From the NCBI RefSeq assembly GCF_003086895.1, contig NZ_CP026004.1, forward strand, positions 2,516,731 to 2,580,730: a stretch of DNA of 64,000 bases, given 5' to 3'. The notes under the pieces were generated by a model, which made no database searches, was not told the DNA's origin, and saw only the letters and a program-made list of their open reading frames with translations. Positions 8,240 through 17,600 of this stretch are shown here, in pieces (within the stretch, counting starts at the first letter, position 1; every line of letters starts with the position of its first letter). Position numbers and translations under genes: made by a program. This DNA comes from Stenotrophomonas sp. ESTM1D_MKCIP4_1. Its GTDB lineage: Bacteria > Pseudomonadota > Gammaproteobacteria > Xanthomonadales > Xanthomonadaceae.

Positions 8240-8275
8240 GCCGCACCTTCCCCCACTCTGCAAGGAGATTCCCCC

Positions 8276-9283
8276 ATGACCTCACGTCCCTTGGCCACCG
8301 CACTGTCCCTGCTGCTGGCCGGCACCGCCGCATCCACCACCGTGCATGCACATGAACGCGTTCCCTCCGGCCAGCAGGTCGGCACCAGCCCCTGGGGGCC
8401 GAAGGACGAGATCGGCCGCCTCAACCTGATCACCGAAGCTTCGCGCGCGGCGATCCTGTCGCGGGTCAGCGGCGGCAAGGCCTATGACCTGGCGACCGAG
8501 TACTACGTCGGCATGCCCAGCTGGCAGGACGCCGGTGACCCGCACTACCAGTTCTGGATGACCCACACCCCACGCGGCACGGTGATGGACGACCCGATGG
8601 GCGTGGGTGAAAGCATGAACCTGACCCGCAGCTACACCGGCACCGCGTTCTCGATGTACAGCCACACGGGCACCCACATCGATGCGCTGAACCATTTCGG
8701 CATCCACGGAAAGATCTGGAACGGCTTCGAGGCCGACCAGCATCTCGGCGATCGCGGCTGGAACGTCACTGGCATCGAGAAGTTCCCGCCGCTGATCGCG
8801 CGTGGCGTGCTGATCGACGTCGCCGGGACCAAGGGCGTGGACATGCTGCCGGACAGCTACCGGGTCACCCGCCAGGACCTGAAGGATGCGCTGGCACGCC
8901 AGAACGTGAAGCTGCAGCAGGGTGACATTGTGCTGATCCGCACCGGCCGCATGCGCCTGTTTGAACAGCCGAAGGCGTACATGGCCAACCCGCCGGGCAT
9001 GGGCCTGGACGCGGCGCGCTTCCTGGTCGAAGACAGCGGCGCGATGATCGTCGGTGCCGACAACCTCAGCTTCGAGACCTTCCCCTCGGAGGTGTCCGAC
9101 GACTACGTTCCGCTGCACACCTACCTGCTGGCCCAGCAGGGCGCACCGATCATCGAACTGGTGGCGCTGGACGAACTGGCCCGCGACAAGGTCTACGAGT
9201 TCGCCTTCATCGGCGGCCCGTTGAAGATCCGCGGCGGCGATGCTGCGCCGTTGCGTCCGGTTGCGCTGCCGGTGCGCCCGTAA
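8276..9283 (+). CDS. Secreted cyclase-family metal-dependent hydrolase (kynurenine formamidase-like)
   Basis: Predicted 335 aa cyclase-family protein (PF04199). Signal peptide at 1-25 (ATALSLLLAGTAASTTVHA). The family metal motif HTGTHIDALNHFG is present with His130, His134 and Asp136. Known members hydrolyse N-formylkynurenine, isatin or similar amides and lactones; the export signal suggests a periplasmic role and argues against the cytoplasmic kynurenine enzyme. A clear Shine-Dalgarno, AAGGAGA, precedes the ATG. It probably forms an operon with the FrnE-like gene and may be regulated by the LysR protein upstream. Confidence 0.88.
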   Translation: MTSRPLATALSLLLAGTAASTTVHAHERVPSGQQVGTSPWGPKDEIGRLNLITEASRAAILSRVSGGKAYDLATEYYVGMPSWQDAGDPHYQFWMTHTPRGTVMDDPMGVGESMNLTRSYTGTAFSMYSHTGTHIDALNHFGIHGKIWNGFEADQHLGDRGWNVTGIEKFPPLIARGVLIDVAGTKGVDMLPDSYRVTRQDLKDALARQNVKLQQGDIVLIRTGRMRLFEQPKAYMANPPGMGLDAARFLVEDSGAMIVGADNLSFETFPSEVSDDYVPLHTYLLAQQGAPIIELVALDELARDKVYEFAFIGGPLKIRGGDAAPLRPVALPVRP

Positions 9284-9352
9284 CCGGAATACCCGTGCCG
9301 GTGGGTGCCGGCCTTGGCCGTGCATGGCCTGGATCTGCCGGGCTCCCTCCCG

Positions 9353-9372
9353 TAGATCCACGTCATGCGGGA
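9353..9372 (+). repeat. Partial SMAG repeat
   Basis: GTAGATCCACGTCATGCGGG keeps the GTAG end and the ATCCACG arm of SMAG repeats, but the second arm is decayed. It lies between the cyclase stop and the LexA box. Confidence 0.45.
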
Positions 9373-9416
9373 TGCTTTACCCCTTCAGCAACCTGAAACC
9401 CGCCCCTCCAATTTCA

Positions 9417-9432
9417 TTAGTAATTCTACTCA
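9417..9432 (+). promoter_or_regulatory. LexA (SOS) box of the imuA-imuB-dnaE2 operon
   Basis: TTAGTAATTCTACTCA fits the TTAG-N6-TACTA LexA operator known in Xanthomonas and relatives, with one mismatch. It lies 126 bp before imuA and there is no other gene it could serve. This predicts induction of the cassette by DNA damage. Confidence 0.8.
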
Positions 9433-9558
9433 CAAGGCGAGTAGCATGTCTGGTCCCAGCCCCTGATACCGGTCTGCCGACACTCGCTCCATGCCAGCCG
9501 TTTCCGTCCATTCCTGTCGCTTCCAGCCTGATTGGCCCCTCCCCCGGGGGACAGGCTG

Positions 9559-10179
9559 ATGGGCGCTGTCGTCGCGCTCGACCGTCTGCTGGACGGCCGC
9601 CAGCTGTGGCGCGGCCCGGCGCGCAACGGGCCGGCCAGCGGTCATCTGGCCAGTGGCCACCCGGCGCTGGACGCCCGCCTGCCCGGCGGCGGCTGGCCGG
9701 CCAGTGGCCTGTGCGAGGTGCTGCAGGATGCGCCCGGGGTGGGTGAGCTGGCCCTGGTCTGGCCGGCGCTGGCCACGCTGAGCCAACGCGACCGGCCGAT
9801 CGTGCTGGTCGCCCCGCCCTACCGCCCGCATGCCCCGGCCTGGGCTGCGGCCGGACTGGACCTGGCCCAGCTGCAGATCATCCAGGCGGCACCGAAGCAG
9901 GCGCTTTGGGCGGCTGAACAGTGCCTGCGTTCGGCCGCCTGCGCTGCCGTGCTGTGCTGGCCGCAGCCGCAGCAGGCCGATGACCGTTCGCTGCGCCGCC
10001 TGCAGGTGGCCGCCGACAGTGGCCAGTGCCTGGGCTTCGTGTTCCGCGACGTGTCCGCTGCGCGCAATCCTTCCCCGGCCAGCCTGCGCCTGCAGCTGGA
10101 CCACGGCCAGGTGCGGGTGCTGAAGTGCCGCGGCGGCTTGCCGCCCGCACAGCCGCTGCCGCTGGCCGTCGCCCACTGA
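9559..10179 (+). CDS. imuA: Translesion synthesis accessory protein ImuA
   Basis: Predicted 206 aa. RecA/SulA-like ImuA: it contains HPALDARLPGGGWPASGLCEVLQ, a RecA-N-like opening, and LCWPQPQQADDRSLRRLQVAADSG, but lacks an intact Walker A motif. ImuA supports the ImuB-DnaE2 mutasome in damage-induced mutagenesis. The ATG at 9559 with GGGGGACAGG upstream was chosen; a TTG 27 nt earlier is possible. It is followed after 9 bp by imuB and then dnaE2, the standard cassette order, behind a LexA box. Confidence 0.93.
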   Translation: MGAVVALDRLLDGRQLWRGPARNGPASGHLASGHPALDARLPGGGWPASGLCEVLQDAPGVGELALVWPALATLSQRDRPIVLVAPPYRPHAPAWAAAGLDLAQLQIIQAAPKQALWAAEQCLRSAACAAVLCWPQPQQADDRSLRRLQVAADSGQCLGFVFRDVSAARNPSPASLRLQLDHGQVRVLKCRGGLPPAQPLPLAVAH

Positions 10180-10188
10180 GGCCGCGCC

Positions 10189-11598
10189 ATGCACTGGGCC
10201 TGCCTGTTGTTGCCGCAACTGGCGCTGGACAGCGTACTGCGCCTGCAGCCGGACCCGCAGCGACCGCTGGTGCTGCTGCAGGGGCCGGCACAGCGCCGCG
10301 TGCTGCGCGCGGTCAGCCCCGCTGCGCGGGCGGCCGGCCTGCGCCCCGGCATGCTGCTGTCGGCCGCGCAGGTGCTGGTGCAGGATCTGCAGCTGCACGA
10401 CTACGACCCCGCTATCGAGCTGCACACCCGTCAGCTGCTGGCCAGTTGGGCCTATGCCTACAGTTCGCAGGTCAGCCTCGATTTCCCGCATGCGCTGGTC
10501 ATGGAAATCGGCGCCAGCCGTGCCCTGTTCGGTGACTGGCTGAAGATCAGGCAGCGCCTGCGCGATGGCCTGCACGAGCTGGGCCTGCGCCACCGTCTGG
10601 TGGCCGCACCCACCCCGCATGCCGCGCGCGTGCTGGCCAACGTGCACGACGGCCTGGGCGTCGATGCGCAGCAGTTGCCGGCCCTGCTGGCGCAGTTGCC
10701 CTTGGCGCGCTGCGGCCTGCCCGCCGAGGCGGTCACCGTGCTCGGTCGCTCCGGCCTGCGCACACTGGGCGCGGCGCTCGACCTGCCTCGCGACAGCCTG
10801 GCCCGGCGTTTCGCCCCTGATGTGCTGCAGCAGCTGGACGCATTGCGGGGCCTGCCCGCATCGCCACTGCGCTACTACCAGCCGCCCGACCGTTTCAATG
10901 CACGCATTGAATTCGAGTACGAGATCGAATCCAGCCAGGCCCTGCTGTTTCCGCTGCGCCGCCTGCTGCTGGACCTGGCCGCTTTCCTCTGTTCGCGCGA
11001 CGGCGGCGTGCAGCGCTTCGATCTGTATTTCGAGCATGACCTGCTGCCGGCCAGCGTGCTGACCATCGGCCTGCTGGCCCCTGAGCGCGATGCCGCGCTG
11101 CTGTTCGAGATCGCCCGCAACCGCATGGAAGCCTTTGCCCTGCCCGCCGGCAGCCGGGCGCTGCGCCTGCAGGCCGAACACCTGCCACCGTTCGTGCCGG
11201 CCGCGCGCGACCTGTTCGACACGCGCCCGGCGCAGGCCATGCCGTGGACCCAGCTGCGCGAGCGCCTGCGCGCGCGCCTCGGCGATGACGCCGTACAGCC
11301 GCTGGCGGTACAGGCCGACCATCGCCCCGAACATGCCAGTGGTACCCAGCCCGCAAGCGGGCCGCCCGCATACTGGCCACTGCGTCCCGGCTGGCTGCTG
11401 GAGACGCCGCAACCCCTGCGCGACCCGCGCCTGCGCATCATCGCCGGGCCGGAGCGCATCGAATCGGGCTGGTGGGACCACGCCGATGCCCGCCGCGATT
11501 ACTACGTGGTGGAAACCGCGCACGGCCAGCGCGGCTGGGCCTTCCGCCCGCGCAACGATCCGCATGCGCCGTGGATGCTGCACGGCTGGTTCGGTTGA
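10189..11598 (+). CDS. imuB: Inactive Y-family polymerase homologue ImuB
   Basis: Predicted 469 aa, Y-family polymerase fold at about 1-350 (LLPQLALDSVLRLQ, then the little-finger region). The catalytic acidic residues of DinB-type polymerases are missing: the usual first Asp motif reads LPQLALDS and the SIDE-type motif is replaced by HALVMEIGAS. This is what is known of ImuB, which acts as an adaptor that brings ImuA and DnaE2 to the beta clamp. The C-terminus (MLHGWFG) is conserved in the family. Only 6 bp precede dnaE2, so expression is coupled. Confidence 0.95.
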   Translation: MHWACLLLPQLALDSVLRLQPDPQRPLVLLQGPAQRRVLRAVSPAARAAGLRPGMLLSAAQVLVQDLQLHDYDPAIELHTRQLLASWAYAYSSQVSLDFPHALVMEIGASRALFGDWLKIRQRLRDGLHELGLRHRLVAAPTPHAARVLANVHDGLGVDAQQLPALLAQLPLARCGLPAEAVTVLGRSGLRTLGAALDLPRDSLARRFAPDVLQQLDALRGLPASPLRYYQPPDRFNARIEFEYEIESSQALLFPLRRLLLDLAAFLCSRDGGVQRFDLYFEHDLLPASVLTIGLLAPERDAALLFEIARNRMEAFALPAGSRALRLQAEHLPPFVPAARDLFDTRPAQAMPWTQLRERLRARLGDDAVQPLAVQADHRPEHASGTQPASGPPAYWPLRPGWLLETPQPLRDPRLRIIAGPERIESGWWDHADARRDYYVVETAHGQRGWAFRPRNDPHAPWMLHGWFG

Positions 11599-11604
11599 AC
11601 CATC

Positions 11605-14600
11605 ATGCACACCGCCTCCCCCGCCTATGCCGAACTGCATTGCCTGTCGGCCTTCAGTTTCCAGCGCGGCGCATCCACCGCCGATGAGCTGTTCGCGCGT
11701 GCCGCCGGCCTGGGCTACCGCGCCCTGGCAATCACCGACGAGTGCTCGCTGGCCGGCATCGTGCGGGCCTGGCAGGCAGCGAAGACCCATGGTGTGGCGC
11801 TGGTCATCGGCGCCGAATTCCAGGTCGAGGAGGGGCCGAAGATCGCCCTGCTGTGCACCACCCAGGAGGCCTATGCCAGCCTGTGCCAGCTGATCACCAC
11901 CTGCCGGCGGCGCGCAGGCAAGGGCCAGTACCGCTGCCTGCGCGAGGATCTGCACGGCCTGGCCGACGGTCTGCTGTGCCTGTGGCTGGACCGGCAGCCG
12001 GATGCCAGCCACCTGCCCCTGCTGCGCACCGCCTTCCACGACCGCCTGTGGCTGGCGGTGGAACTGCACCACGAGCACGACGACGCGCGCCGCCTGCAGC
12101 AGCTGCAGGCCTTTGCCGAACGGCACCTGCTGCCCCTGCTGGCCAGCGGCGATGTGCACATGCATGTGCGCCGCCGCCGCGCCCTGCAGGACACGCTCAC
12201 CGCGATCCGCCACCGCTGCAGCGTGGCCGAAGCCGGCTGGCGCCTGTTCCCCAATGGTGAACGCCACCTGCGCCCGCGCAGCGCGCTGGGCCGGCTGTAT
12301 CCGCCCGAACTGCTGGCCGAGACCGTGCGCATCGCCGAACGCTGCCACTTCACCCTGGCAGAATTGAAGTACACCTACCCGCGCGAGCTGGTACCCGAAG
12401 GACACACGCCGGACAGCTGGCTGCGCGCGCTGGTGGAGGAAGGCATTCCCGAACGATGGCCGCAAGGCATCCAGCCCGCGCAGCGCAGGCAGATCGAGCA
12501 CGAACTGCTACTGATCGCGAAGAAGAACTACGCCTCCTACTTCCTCACCGTGCAGGACATCGTCCGCTTCGCCCGCCAGCAGAAGATCCTCTGCCAGGGG
12601 CGCGGCTCGGCGGCCAATTCGGCAGTGTGCTTCGTGCTGGGCGTCACCGAGATCGATCCGGCGCGCAGCAACCTGCTGTTCGAGCGCTTCATCTCCGAAG
12701 AACGCGACGAACCACCGGACATCGACATTGATTTCGAGCACGAGCGCCGCGAAGAAGTGCTGCAGTACGTATTCACCCGCTATGGCCGCGAGCGCGCTGC
12801 GCTGACAGCCGTGGCGATCAGCTACCGGGGGCGCAGCGCGATCCGTGATGTCGCCCGCGCGCTTGGCCTGCCGATGGACCAGGTGAACGAGCTGGGCGCG
12901 GCGATGGACCATTGGGGCGGCAACATCCCGCTGCCGGACACCCTGCGCGAGCGTGGCTTTGATCCGGACACACCGTTGATGCGCCGGCTGCTGTCTCTCA
13001 CCGGAGAACTGATCGATTTCCCCCGCCACCTGTCACAGCACCCGGGCGGCTTCGTGATTTCCGAACACCCGTTGTCCACGCTGGTGCCGGTGGAGAATGC
13101 CGCCATGGCCGGGCGAACCGTCATCCAGTGGGACAAGGATGATCTCGATGCCACCGGGCTGATGAAGGTCGACTGCCTGGCGCTGGGCATGCTCACCGCC
13201 ATCCGCAAGTGCCTGGCCATGCTGCAGCAGCACGGCCTGCACGAAGGGCGCATGGATGCGATTCCAGACAACGACGGCCCCACCTACGACATGATCTGCG
13301 CCGCCGAAACCATTGGTGTGTTCCAGATCGAATCGCGCGCGCAGATGGCGATGCTGCCGCGCATGCAGCCACGCTGCTTCTACGATCTGGTGATCGAAGT
13401 GGCCATCGTGCGCCCCGGTCCGATCCAGGGTGACATGGTGCACCCCTACCTGGAACGCCGGCGCATCCTGCGCGAACAGGGCCCCGAAGCCTTGAGCGAT
13501 CCGGACAACCCCCTCTATCCACCGCAGCTGGAACGCGTGTTCGCACGCACCCTGGGCGTGCCGCTGTTCCAGGAACAGGTGATGCAGCTGGCAGTGGATG
13601 CCGCCAGCTACACCCCGGGCGAGGCCGATGCACTGCGCCGCTCGATGGCCGCCTGGAAACGCCATGGCGGCCTGGAGCCGCATCGCGAAAAGCTGCTGAC
13701 CGGCATGCTGAAGAACGGCTACAGCCTGGAATTCGGCGAACGCCTGTTCGAGCAGATCAAGGGCTTCGGCAGCTACGGTTTTCCCGAGAGCCATGCCGCC
13801 AGTTTCGCCCTGCTCACCTATGCCAGCTGCTGGCTCAAATGCCACCATCCGGCCGCCTTCACCGCCAGCCTGATCAACAGCCAGCCACTGGGTTTCTACA
13901 GTCCCGACCAGCTGCTGCAGGATGCGCGACGGCATGGCATTACCGTGCTGCCGGTGGATGTGCGCCACAGCGATTGGGACTGCACGCTGGATTTCAGCAA
14001 GGGCGCAGCGGCAATCCGCCTCGGCCTGCGCCTGATCGACGGCTGCAGCGAAACCGCCGTGCAGGCCCTCATGCGTGAACGCGCACGCCGCCCGTTCGAT
14101 GATGTCGGTGACCTCTGCCAGCGCACCGGGCTGGACCGGCGCCAGCAGGGCCTGCTGGCCGATGCTGGCGCGCTGCGTGGGCTCAGTGGTCATCGCCATC
14201 GTGCGCGCTGGGATATTTCCGGCGTGGAGAACCGGTTGCCGCTGTTCGACCAGGCCCGTGCCACTGCCGAAGCGCGCGTGGCGCTGCCGTTGCCCAGCGC
14301 ATGGGAGGACATGCAGGCGGATTACCGCAGCACCGGCACCACGCTCGGTCGCCACCCGATCAGTTTCCTGCGTGCGCAGCTGCGCAGCCGCGGTTGCCTG
14401 GATGCCGCGCAACTGGCCGGGCACGGCCATGGCCGCCGTGTCCGCATCGCCGGGCTGGTGCGCATGCGCCAGCGCCCGCAGACCGCCAGCGGCGTCACCT
14501 TCTTCACCCTGGAAGACGAGACCGGCATGATCAACGCCGTGGTCTGGCGGCATGTGGCAGACCGCCAGCACCGCGTACTGGTCGACACCCAGCTGATGCA

Positions 14601-14715
14601 GATCGACGGCCGCCTGGAACGTGTGGATGGCGTGCAGCATGTGATCGTGCAGCGCATGCTCTGCCTGGACGAACTGCTGCAGGGCCTGCGCAGCCACAGC
14701 CGCGATTTCCATTGA
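11605..14715 (+). CDS. dnaE2: Error-prone DNA polymerase III alpha subunit DnaE2
   Basis: Predicted 1036 aa, shorter than replicative DnaE as is usual for DnaE2 (also called ImuC). The PHP domain is at about 1-270 but the metal signature is partly degenerate ([11 protein letters not shown]). The C-family polymerase core contains [15 protein letters not shown] at about residue 372, the two catalytic Asp residues. Tandem HhH at about 800-860 and an OB fold at about 940-1010 ([17 protein letters not shown]) follow. It performs lesion bypass and gives most SOS mutagenesis in bacteria with this cassette. A SMAG pair lies 4 bp after the stop. Confidence 0.96.
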   Translation: MHTASPAYAELHCLSAFSFQRGASTADELFARAAGLGYRALAITDECSLAGIVRAWQAAKTHGVALVIGAEFQVEEGPKIALLCTTQEAYASLCQLITTCRRRAGKGQYRCLREDLHGLADGLLCLWLDRQPDASHLPLLRTAFHDRLWLAVELHHEHDDARRLQQLQAFAERHLLPLLASGDVHMHVRRRRALQDTLTAIRHRCSVAEAGWRLFPNGERHLRPRSALGRLYPPELLAETVRIAERCHFTLAELKYTYPRELVPEGHTPDSWLRALVEEGIPERWPQGIQPAQRRQIEHELLLIAKKNYASYFLTVQDIVRFARQQKILCQGRGSAANSAVCFVLGVTEIDPARSNLLFERFISEERDEPPDIDIDFEHERREEVLQYVFTRYGRERAALTAVAISYRGRSAIRDVARALGLPMDQVNELGAAMDHWGGNIPLPDTLRERGFDPDTPLMRRLLSLTGELIDFPRHLSQHPGGFVISEHPLSTLVPVENAAMAGRTVIQWDKDDLDATGLMKVDCLALGMLTAIRKCLAMLQQHGLHEGRMDAIPDNDGPTYDMICAAETIGVFQIESRAQMAMLPRMQPRCFYDLVIEVAIVRPGPIQGDMVHPYLERRRILREQGPEALSDPDNPLYPPQLERVFARTLGVPLFQEQVMQLAVDAASYTPGEADALRRSMAAWKRHGGLEPHREKLLTGMLKNGYSLEFGERLFEQIKGFGSYGFPESHAASFALLTYASCWLKCHHPAAFTASLINSQPLGFYSPDQLLQDARRHGITVLPVDVRHSDWDCTLDFSKGAAAIRLGLRLIDGCSETAVQALMRERARRPFDDVGDLCQRTGLDRRQQGLLADAGALRGLSGHRHRARWDISGVENRLPLFDQARATAEARVALPLPSAWEDMQADYRSTGTTLGRHPISFLRAQLRSRGCLDAAQLAGHGHGRRVRIAGLVRMRQRPQTASGVTFFTLEDETGMINAVVWRHVADRQHRVLVDTQLMQIDGRLERVDGVQHVIVQRMLCLDELLQGLRSHSRDFH

Positions 14716-14718
14716 TGC

Positions 14719-14806
14719 GTAGAGTCGACCGTTGGTCGACTACCGCGTGCCAGCGCGGAATTTCTGCTCGCCGTTCGAAGAGCAGTCGACCAACGGTCGA
14801 CTCTAC
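14719..14806. repeat. SMAG pair, inverted, after dnaE2
   Basis: Two SMAG repeats face each other: GTAGAGTCGACCGTTGGTCG at the left and CGACCAACGGTCGACTCTAC at the right. The whole can fold as a large hairpin directly after the dnaE2 stop and may serve as its terminator. Confidence 0.85.
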
Positions 14807-14855
14807 CCATCCGCTTTTGCATCCGCTATCGTCGCCACATCCAAGGAAGGACGAC

Positions 14856-15365
14856 ATGATGGCCCGCGCACTGATGCTGACCACCCTGGGGGTTTCCACC
14901 CTCGCTCTGCTGGTTTCCGGCTGGACCGCCTGGAACCTGCACCACAGCCAGTCACCACAACGGGTGATCGAAGCCCGCGGCCTGGTCATCCACGATGAAA
15001 AGGGACAGGCACGGGTCATCCTCGGCGCGCCCGTGCCCGATCCGCTCAGCAAGGGCAAGCCCCAGGGCCCGCGTGCCACTGCGTTGTCCGGCATGATCCT
15101 GCTCGGCCCGGATGGTTCCGAACGTGGCGGCTACGGCACCAGTGATCGCGGTGGCGAGGCCCTGCTGACCCTGGACGATGCCAGCGGCACCACCGAAGTC
15201 TTCAAGGTCGTGGCCAACCCCGATCGCGGCGCGAGCCTGACCTTACGGCACCAGAACAACACCGGCGCCATGCTCACCTCATGGCAGGGCAAGCCGGAAC
15301 TGGTGTTCCTGGACGACAGCGGCCAGACCTACTACGTGCGCCCGGGCGCCACCGCCGCCCCCTGA
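14856..15365 (+). CDS. Membrane-anchored hypothetical protein
   Basis: Predicted 169 aa, not assigned to a family. One N-terminal transmembrane anchor (MLTTLGVSTLALLVSGWTAW) is followed by an extracytoplasmic domain rich in short beta-prone repeats such as GLVIHDEKGQARVILGAP and SGMILLGPDGSERGGYGTSD. Strong Shine-Dalgarno AAGGAAGG 5 nt before the ATG supports the start; a second ATG follows at once. It is monocistronic, flanked on both sides by SMAG pairs. Domain content suggests a periplasmic sensor or structural protein, but no function can be inferred. Confidence 0.7.
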   Translation: MMARALMLTTLGVSTLALLVSGWTAWNLHHSQSPQRVIEARGLVIHDEKGQARVILGAPVPDPLSKGKPQGPRATALSGMILLGPDGSERGGYGTSDRGGEALLTLDDASGTTEVFKVVANPDRGASLTLRHQNNTGAMLTSWQGKPELVFLDDSGQTYYVRPGATAAP

Positions 15366-15379
15366 TTGACAATGCTTCT

Positions 15380-15437
15380 GTAGAGTCGAGCTTGCTCGAC
15401 TGATTCGCGAACAGCAGTCGAGCAAGCTCGACTCTAC
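15380..15437. repeat. SMAG pair, inverted
   Basis: GTAGAGTCGAGCTTGCTCGA and TCGAGCAAGCTCGACTCTAC face each other around a 16-nt centre. It sits between convergent genes and can act as a terminator for both. Confidence 0.88.
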
Positions 15438-15447
15438 AAACCGCACA

Positions 15448-15468
15448 GCCGAGCACGCTCGACGTTAC
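15448..15468 (-). repeat. Divergent SMAG-like repeat containing the MocR stop codon
   Basis: On the minus strand GTAACGTCGAGCGTGCTCGG is a SMAG variant with GTAA in place of GTAG. Its TAA is the stop codon of the MocR gene. Confidence 0.6.
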
Positions 15469-16751
15469 AGACCGCACACCGCCACCAGATCATCGGCCAG
15501 CGCCCGCAGCTCTGCCGTGGACAGCGCCGCGCAGGTGATGCGCAGGCCATGCGCAGGGGCGGCTACCGCAAACACCTCGCCACCGCGCACATGCCAGCCT
15601 CGCGCCGCCAGCGCCAGCACCTGCGCGTGGCTGTCACCCGGCAGTGGCAGCCACAGGTTCAACCCCTCCATCGGCAGCGGCGTCTGCACCCCGCGCTCGC
15701 GCAGCCGTGCCTGCAAGGACTGCAGCCGCTGCTGGTAACGCTCACCCGCCGCGGTGATCTTCGCCCGCTGCGGCGCCGATTCCAGCACTGCACTGGCCGC
15801 ATCCTGCAGCAGGTGGCTGACCCAGCCGGTACCCGCGGCCAGCCGCAGACGCAGACGGCTGGCGGTGTCTTCGTCACACCCCAGCCACGCCAGCCGCAGG
15901 TCGGGCCCCAGTGCCTTGGACAGGGAACGCAGCAGCGCCCAGCAGCGGTCATCGGCCGGGAGCACCGAGTGATAGGGCTGCTGTGAAAGCAGCGCATAGT
16001 GATCGTCGATCAGTATCGCCACCTGCGGGTAGCCCGCCAGCAGCTGGCGCAGCGCCCGCGCCCGTTTCGCATCCAGGCTGGCGCCGGTGGGGTTGTGCGC
16101 GCGCGGGGTCAGCAGCACCGCCCGTGCACCGGCCTCCAGCGCAGCGCGAAGCGCCTCCACCTGCATGCCGTGCGCGTCCACTGCCACCGGCAGCACCGCA
16201 TGCCCGCCCGCCGCCAGCACGTTCAGGCTGCCGAGGAAGCACGGATCCTCCACCGCGATACGGTCACCCGGCAGCAGCCACGCCGCCAGCAGGCGCTCGA
16301 TGCCATCCACCGCACCATGGGTGAGTTCCAGCGCATAGCCGGCCGGGCAATGCGGGTCCAGCGCGGCACGGGCCAGGCGCTGCATGCGCGCACTCACCGT
16401 GTCCGCCCCGTACAGCCTGGGGGCTGCCGCCTGCAGGCGCAACGCGGGCAGCAGGCGCGGGTCCGGATTGCCGCCCGCCAGGTCGCGCAGGGCCAGCCCG
16501 GGCGCACTGCCTTCACGCGCCACGGCCTGTGCCGGCCCACGCACCATCGTCCCACGCCGGCCCGCCGTACTGGCCAGACCCGCCGCGTCCAGCCGCTTGT
16601 ACGCGGCCGCCACGGTATTGCGGTTCACGCCGAGCCGCTCGGCCAGGTCACGTACCGGCGGCAGCACGCTGCCCGCCGCCAGCTCGCCATTGCCGATGCC
16701 CTCGCGGATGCTGTCGAAGATCGCCTCGGCGCTACGTCCGATGATTTTCAT
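15465..16751 (-). CDS. MocR-family regulator (GntR HTH fused to aminotransferase-like PLP domain)
   Basis: Predicted 428 aa. Winged HTH of GntR type at about 5-70 (LPPVRDLAERLGVNRNTVAAAYKRLDAAGL), linker, then a fold-type I aminotransferase-like domain from about 95 with LLTPRAHNPTG, LIDDHY (Asp249/250) and the PLP-binding Lys279 in RSLSKALG. MocR proteins such as PdxR, PtsJ and GabR sense PLP or a PLP-amine adduct and bind direct repeats. It is divergent from yggS, a PLP homeostasis gene, with two direct repeats in the short intergenic region, which argues for a regulator of vitamin B6 balance rather than an enzyme. Its stop codon comes from a SMAG-like repeat. Confidence 0.92.
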   Translation of the reverse strand: MKIIGRSAEAIFDSIREGIGNGELAAGSVLPPVRDLAERLGVNRNTVAAAYKRLDAAGLASTAGRRGTMVRGPAQAVAREGSAPGLALRDLAGGNPDPRLLPALRLQAAAPRLYGADTVSARMQRLARAALDPHCPAGYALELTHGAVDGIERLLAAWLLPGDRIAVEDPCFLGSLNVLAAGGHAVLPVAVDAHGMQVEALRAALEAGARAVLLTPRAHNPTGASLDAKRARALRQLLAGYPQVAILIDDHYALLSQQPYHSVLPADDRCWALLRSLSKALGPDLRLAWLGCDEDTASRLRLRLAAGTGWVSHLLQDAASAVLESAPQRAKITAAGERYQQRLQSLQARLRERGVQTPLPMEGLNLWLPLPGDSHAQVLALAARGWHVRGGEVFAVAAPAHGLRITCAALSTAELRALADDLVAVCGL

Positions 16752-16752
16752 T

Positions 16753-16787
16753 TTGTCCTATGCCAAACTATATCTTGTCCTGTGCCA
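16753..16787. promoter_or_regulatory. Direct-repeat operator for the MocR regulator
   Basis: TTGTCCTATGCCA (16753-16765) and TTGTCCTGTGCCA (16775-16787) differ at one base and are exactly 22 bp apart, about two helical turns. MocR regulators typically bind direct repeats of this kind. The site lies between the MocR start and yggS and could control both genes. Confidence 0.8.
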
Positions 16788-16826
16788 GTGTATCCCACCC
16801 TGGCAACCGCGCACCGGAGGTACCCC

Positions 16827-17600
16827 ATGCCCCTTGCCCACGCCGACTGGCCTGTCGCACAGTCGGTCGAACAGATCGCCGCCAACCTGGCCACGGTGCG
16901 CCAACGCATCGCCGCAGCCTGCAGCCGTGCCGGACGTGACCCCGCCAGCGTGCGCCTGCTGCCAGTCAGCAAGACCGTGGATGAGGCACGCATCCGCATG
17001 GCAGTGGCCGCCGGTTGCCTGAGCCTGGGCGAAAACAAGGTGCAGGAAGCCCAGCGCAAAGCCGAAGCCATGGCCGACCTCGCCGTGCAGTGGTCGGTCA
17101 TCGGCCACCTGCAGACCAACAAAGCGCGGTATGTCGCCCGCTTCGCCAGCGAATTCCAGGCGCTGGACAGCCTGCGCGTAGCCGAAGCGCTGCAGCAGCG
17201 GCTGGAGCTGGAAGACCGCACGCTGGATGTGTTCGTGCAGGTCAACACCTCGGCCGAGCCCAGCAAGTACGGCCTGGAACCCGACGCCGTCGCCGCCTTC
17301 GTGCAGCATCTGCCTGCGTTCGACCGCCTGCGGGCGCGCGGGCTGATGACCTTGGCCATCTTCACCCCGGATGTCGTACGGGTGCGCGCCTGCTTCGTGC
17401 GCCTTCGCGAGCTGCGCGACCAGTTGCAGCGCAGCCTGCCGGCGGGCGTCGACCTGTCGCAGCTCTCGATGGGCATGTCCGGAGATTTCGAGGTGGCCAT
17501 CGAAGAAGGCGCCACCGTGGTACGCGTCGGCCAGGCGATCTTCGGTGCCCGCGCCACGCCGGACAGCGCCTACTGGCCCAGCGCAGGAGAATCCCCATGA
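16827..17600 (+). CDS. YggS/PLPBP-family pyridoxal phosphate homeostasis protein
   Basis: Predicted 257 aa, alanine-racemase-like TIM barrel with no second catalytic domain. PLP-binding Lys in RLLPVSKTVDEARI; other family motifs are GENKVQEAQRKAE, WSVIGHLQTNKARYVARF, SKYGLEP and LSMGMSGDFEVAIEEGATVVRVGQAIFG. YggS-type proteins carry PLP and buffer B6 vitamers and amino acid pools in the cytoplasm. Shine-Dalgarno CCGGAGG precedes the ATG. It overlaps the amidotransferase gene by 4 nt (ATGA) and is divergent from a MocR regulator, forming a likely B6-responsive unit. Confidence 0.93.
   Translation: MPLAHADWPVAQSVEQIAANLATVRQRIAAACSRAGRDPASVRLLPVSKTVDEARIRMAVAAGCLSLGENKVQEAQRKAEAMADLAVQWSVIGHLQTNKARYVARFASEFQALDSLRVAEALQQRLELEDRTLDVFVQVNTSAEPSKYGLEPDAVAAFVQHLPAFDRLRARGLMTLAIFTPDVVRVRACFVRLRELRDQLQRSLPAGVDLSQLSMGMSGDFEVAIEEGATVVRVGQAIFGARATPDSAYWPSAGESP

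Noticed and set aside
9430..12501. A 1023-codon open frame antisense to imuA, imuB and dnaE2
   Set aside because: The product is Gln/Ala/Arg-rich low-complexity sequence without motifs and is a shadow of three well-identified genes.
13033..14712. A 559-codon minus-strand frame opposite dnaE2
   Set aside because: Same composition bias, and the dnaE2 reading carries all family motifs.
15465..16751. The MocR gene as a plain aminotransferase
   Set aside because: It has an N-terminal GntR winged helix, and direct-repeat operators sit beside its start.
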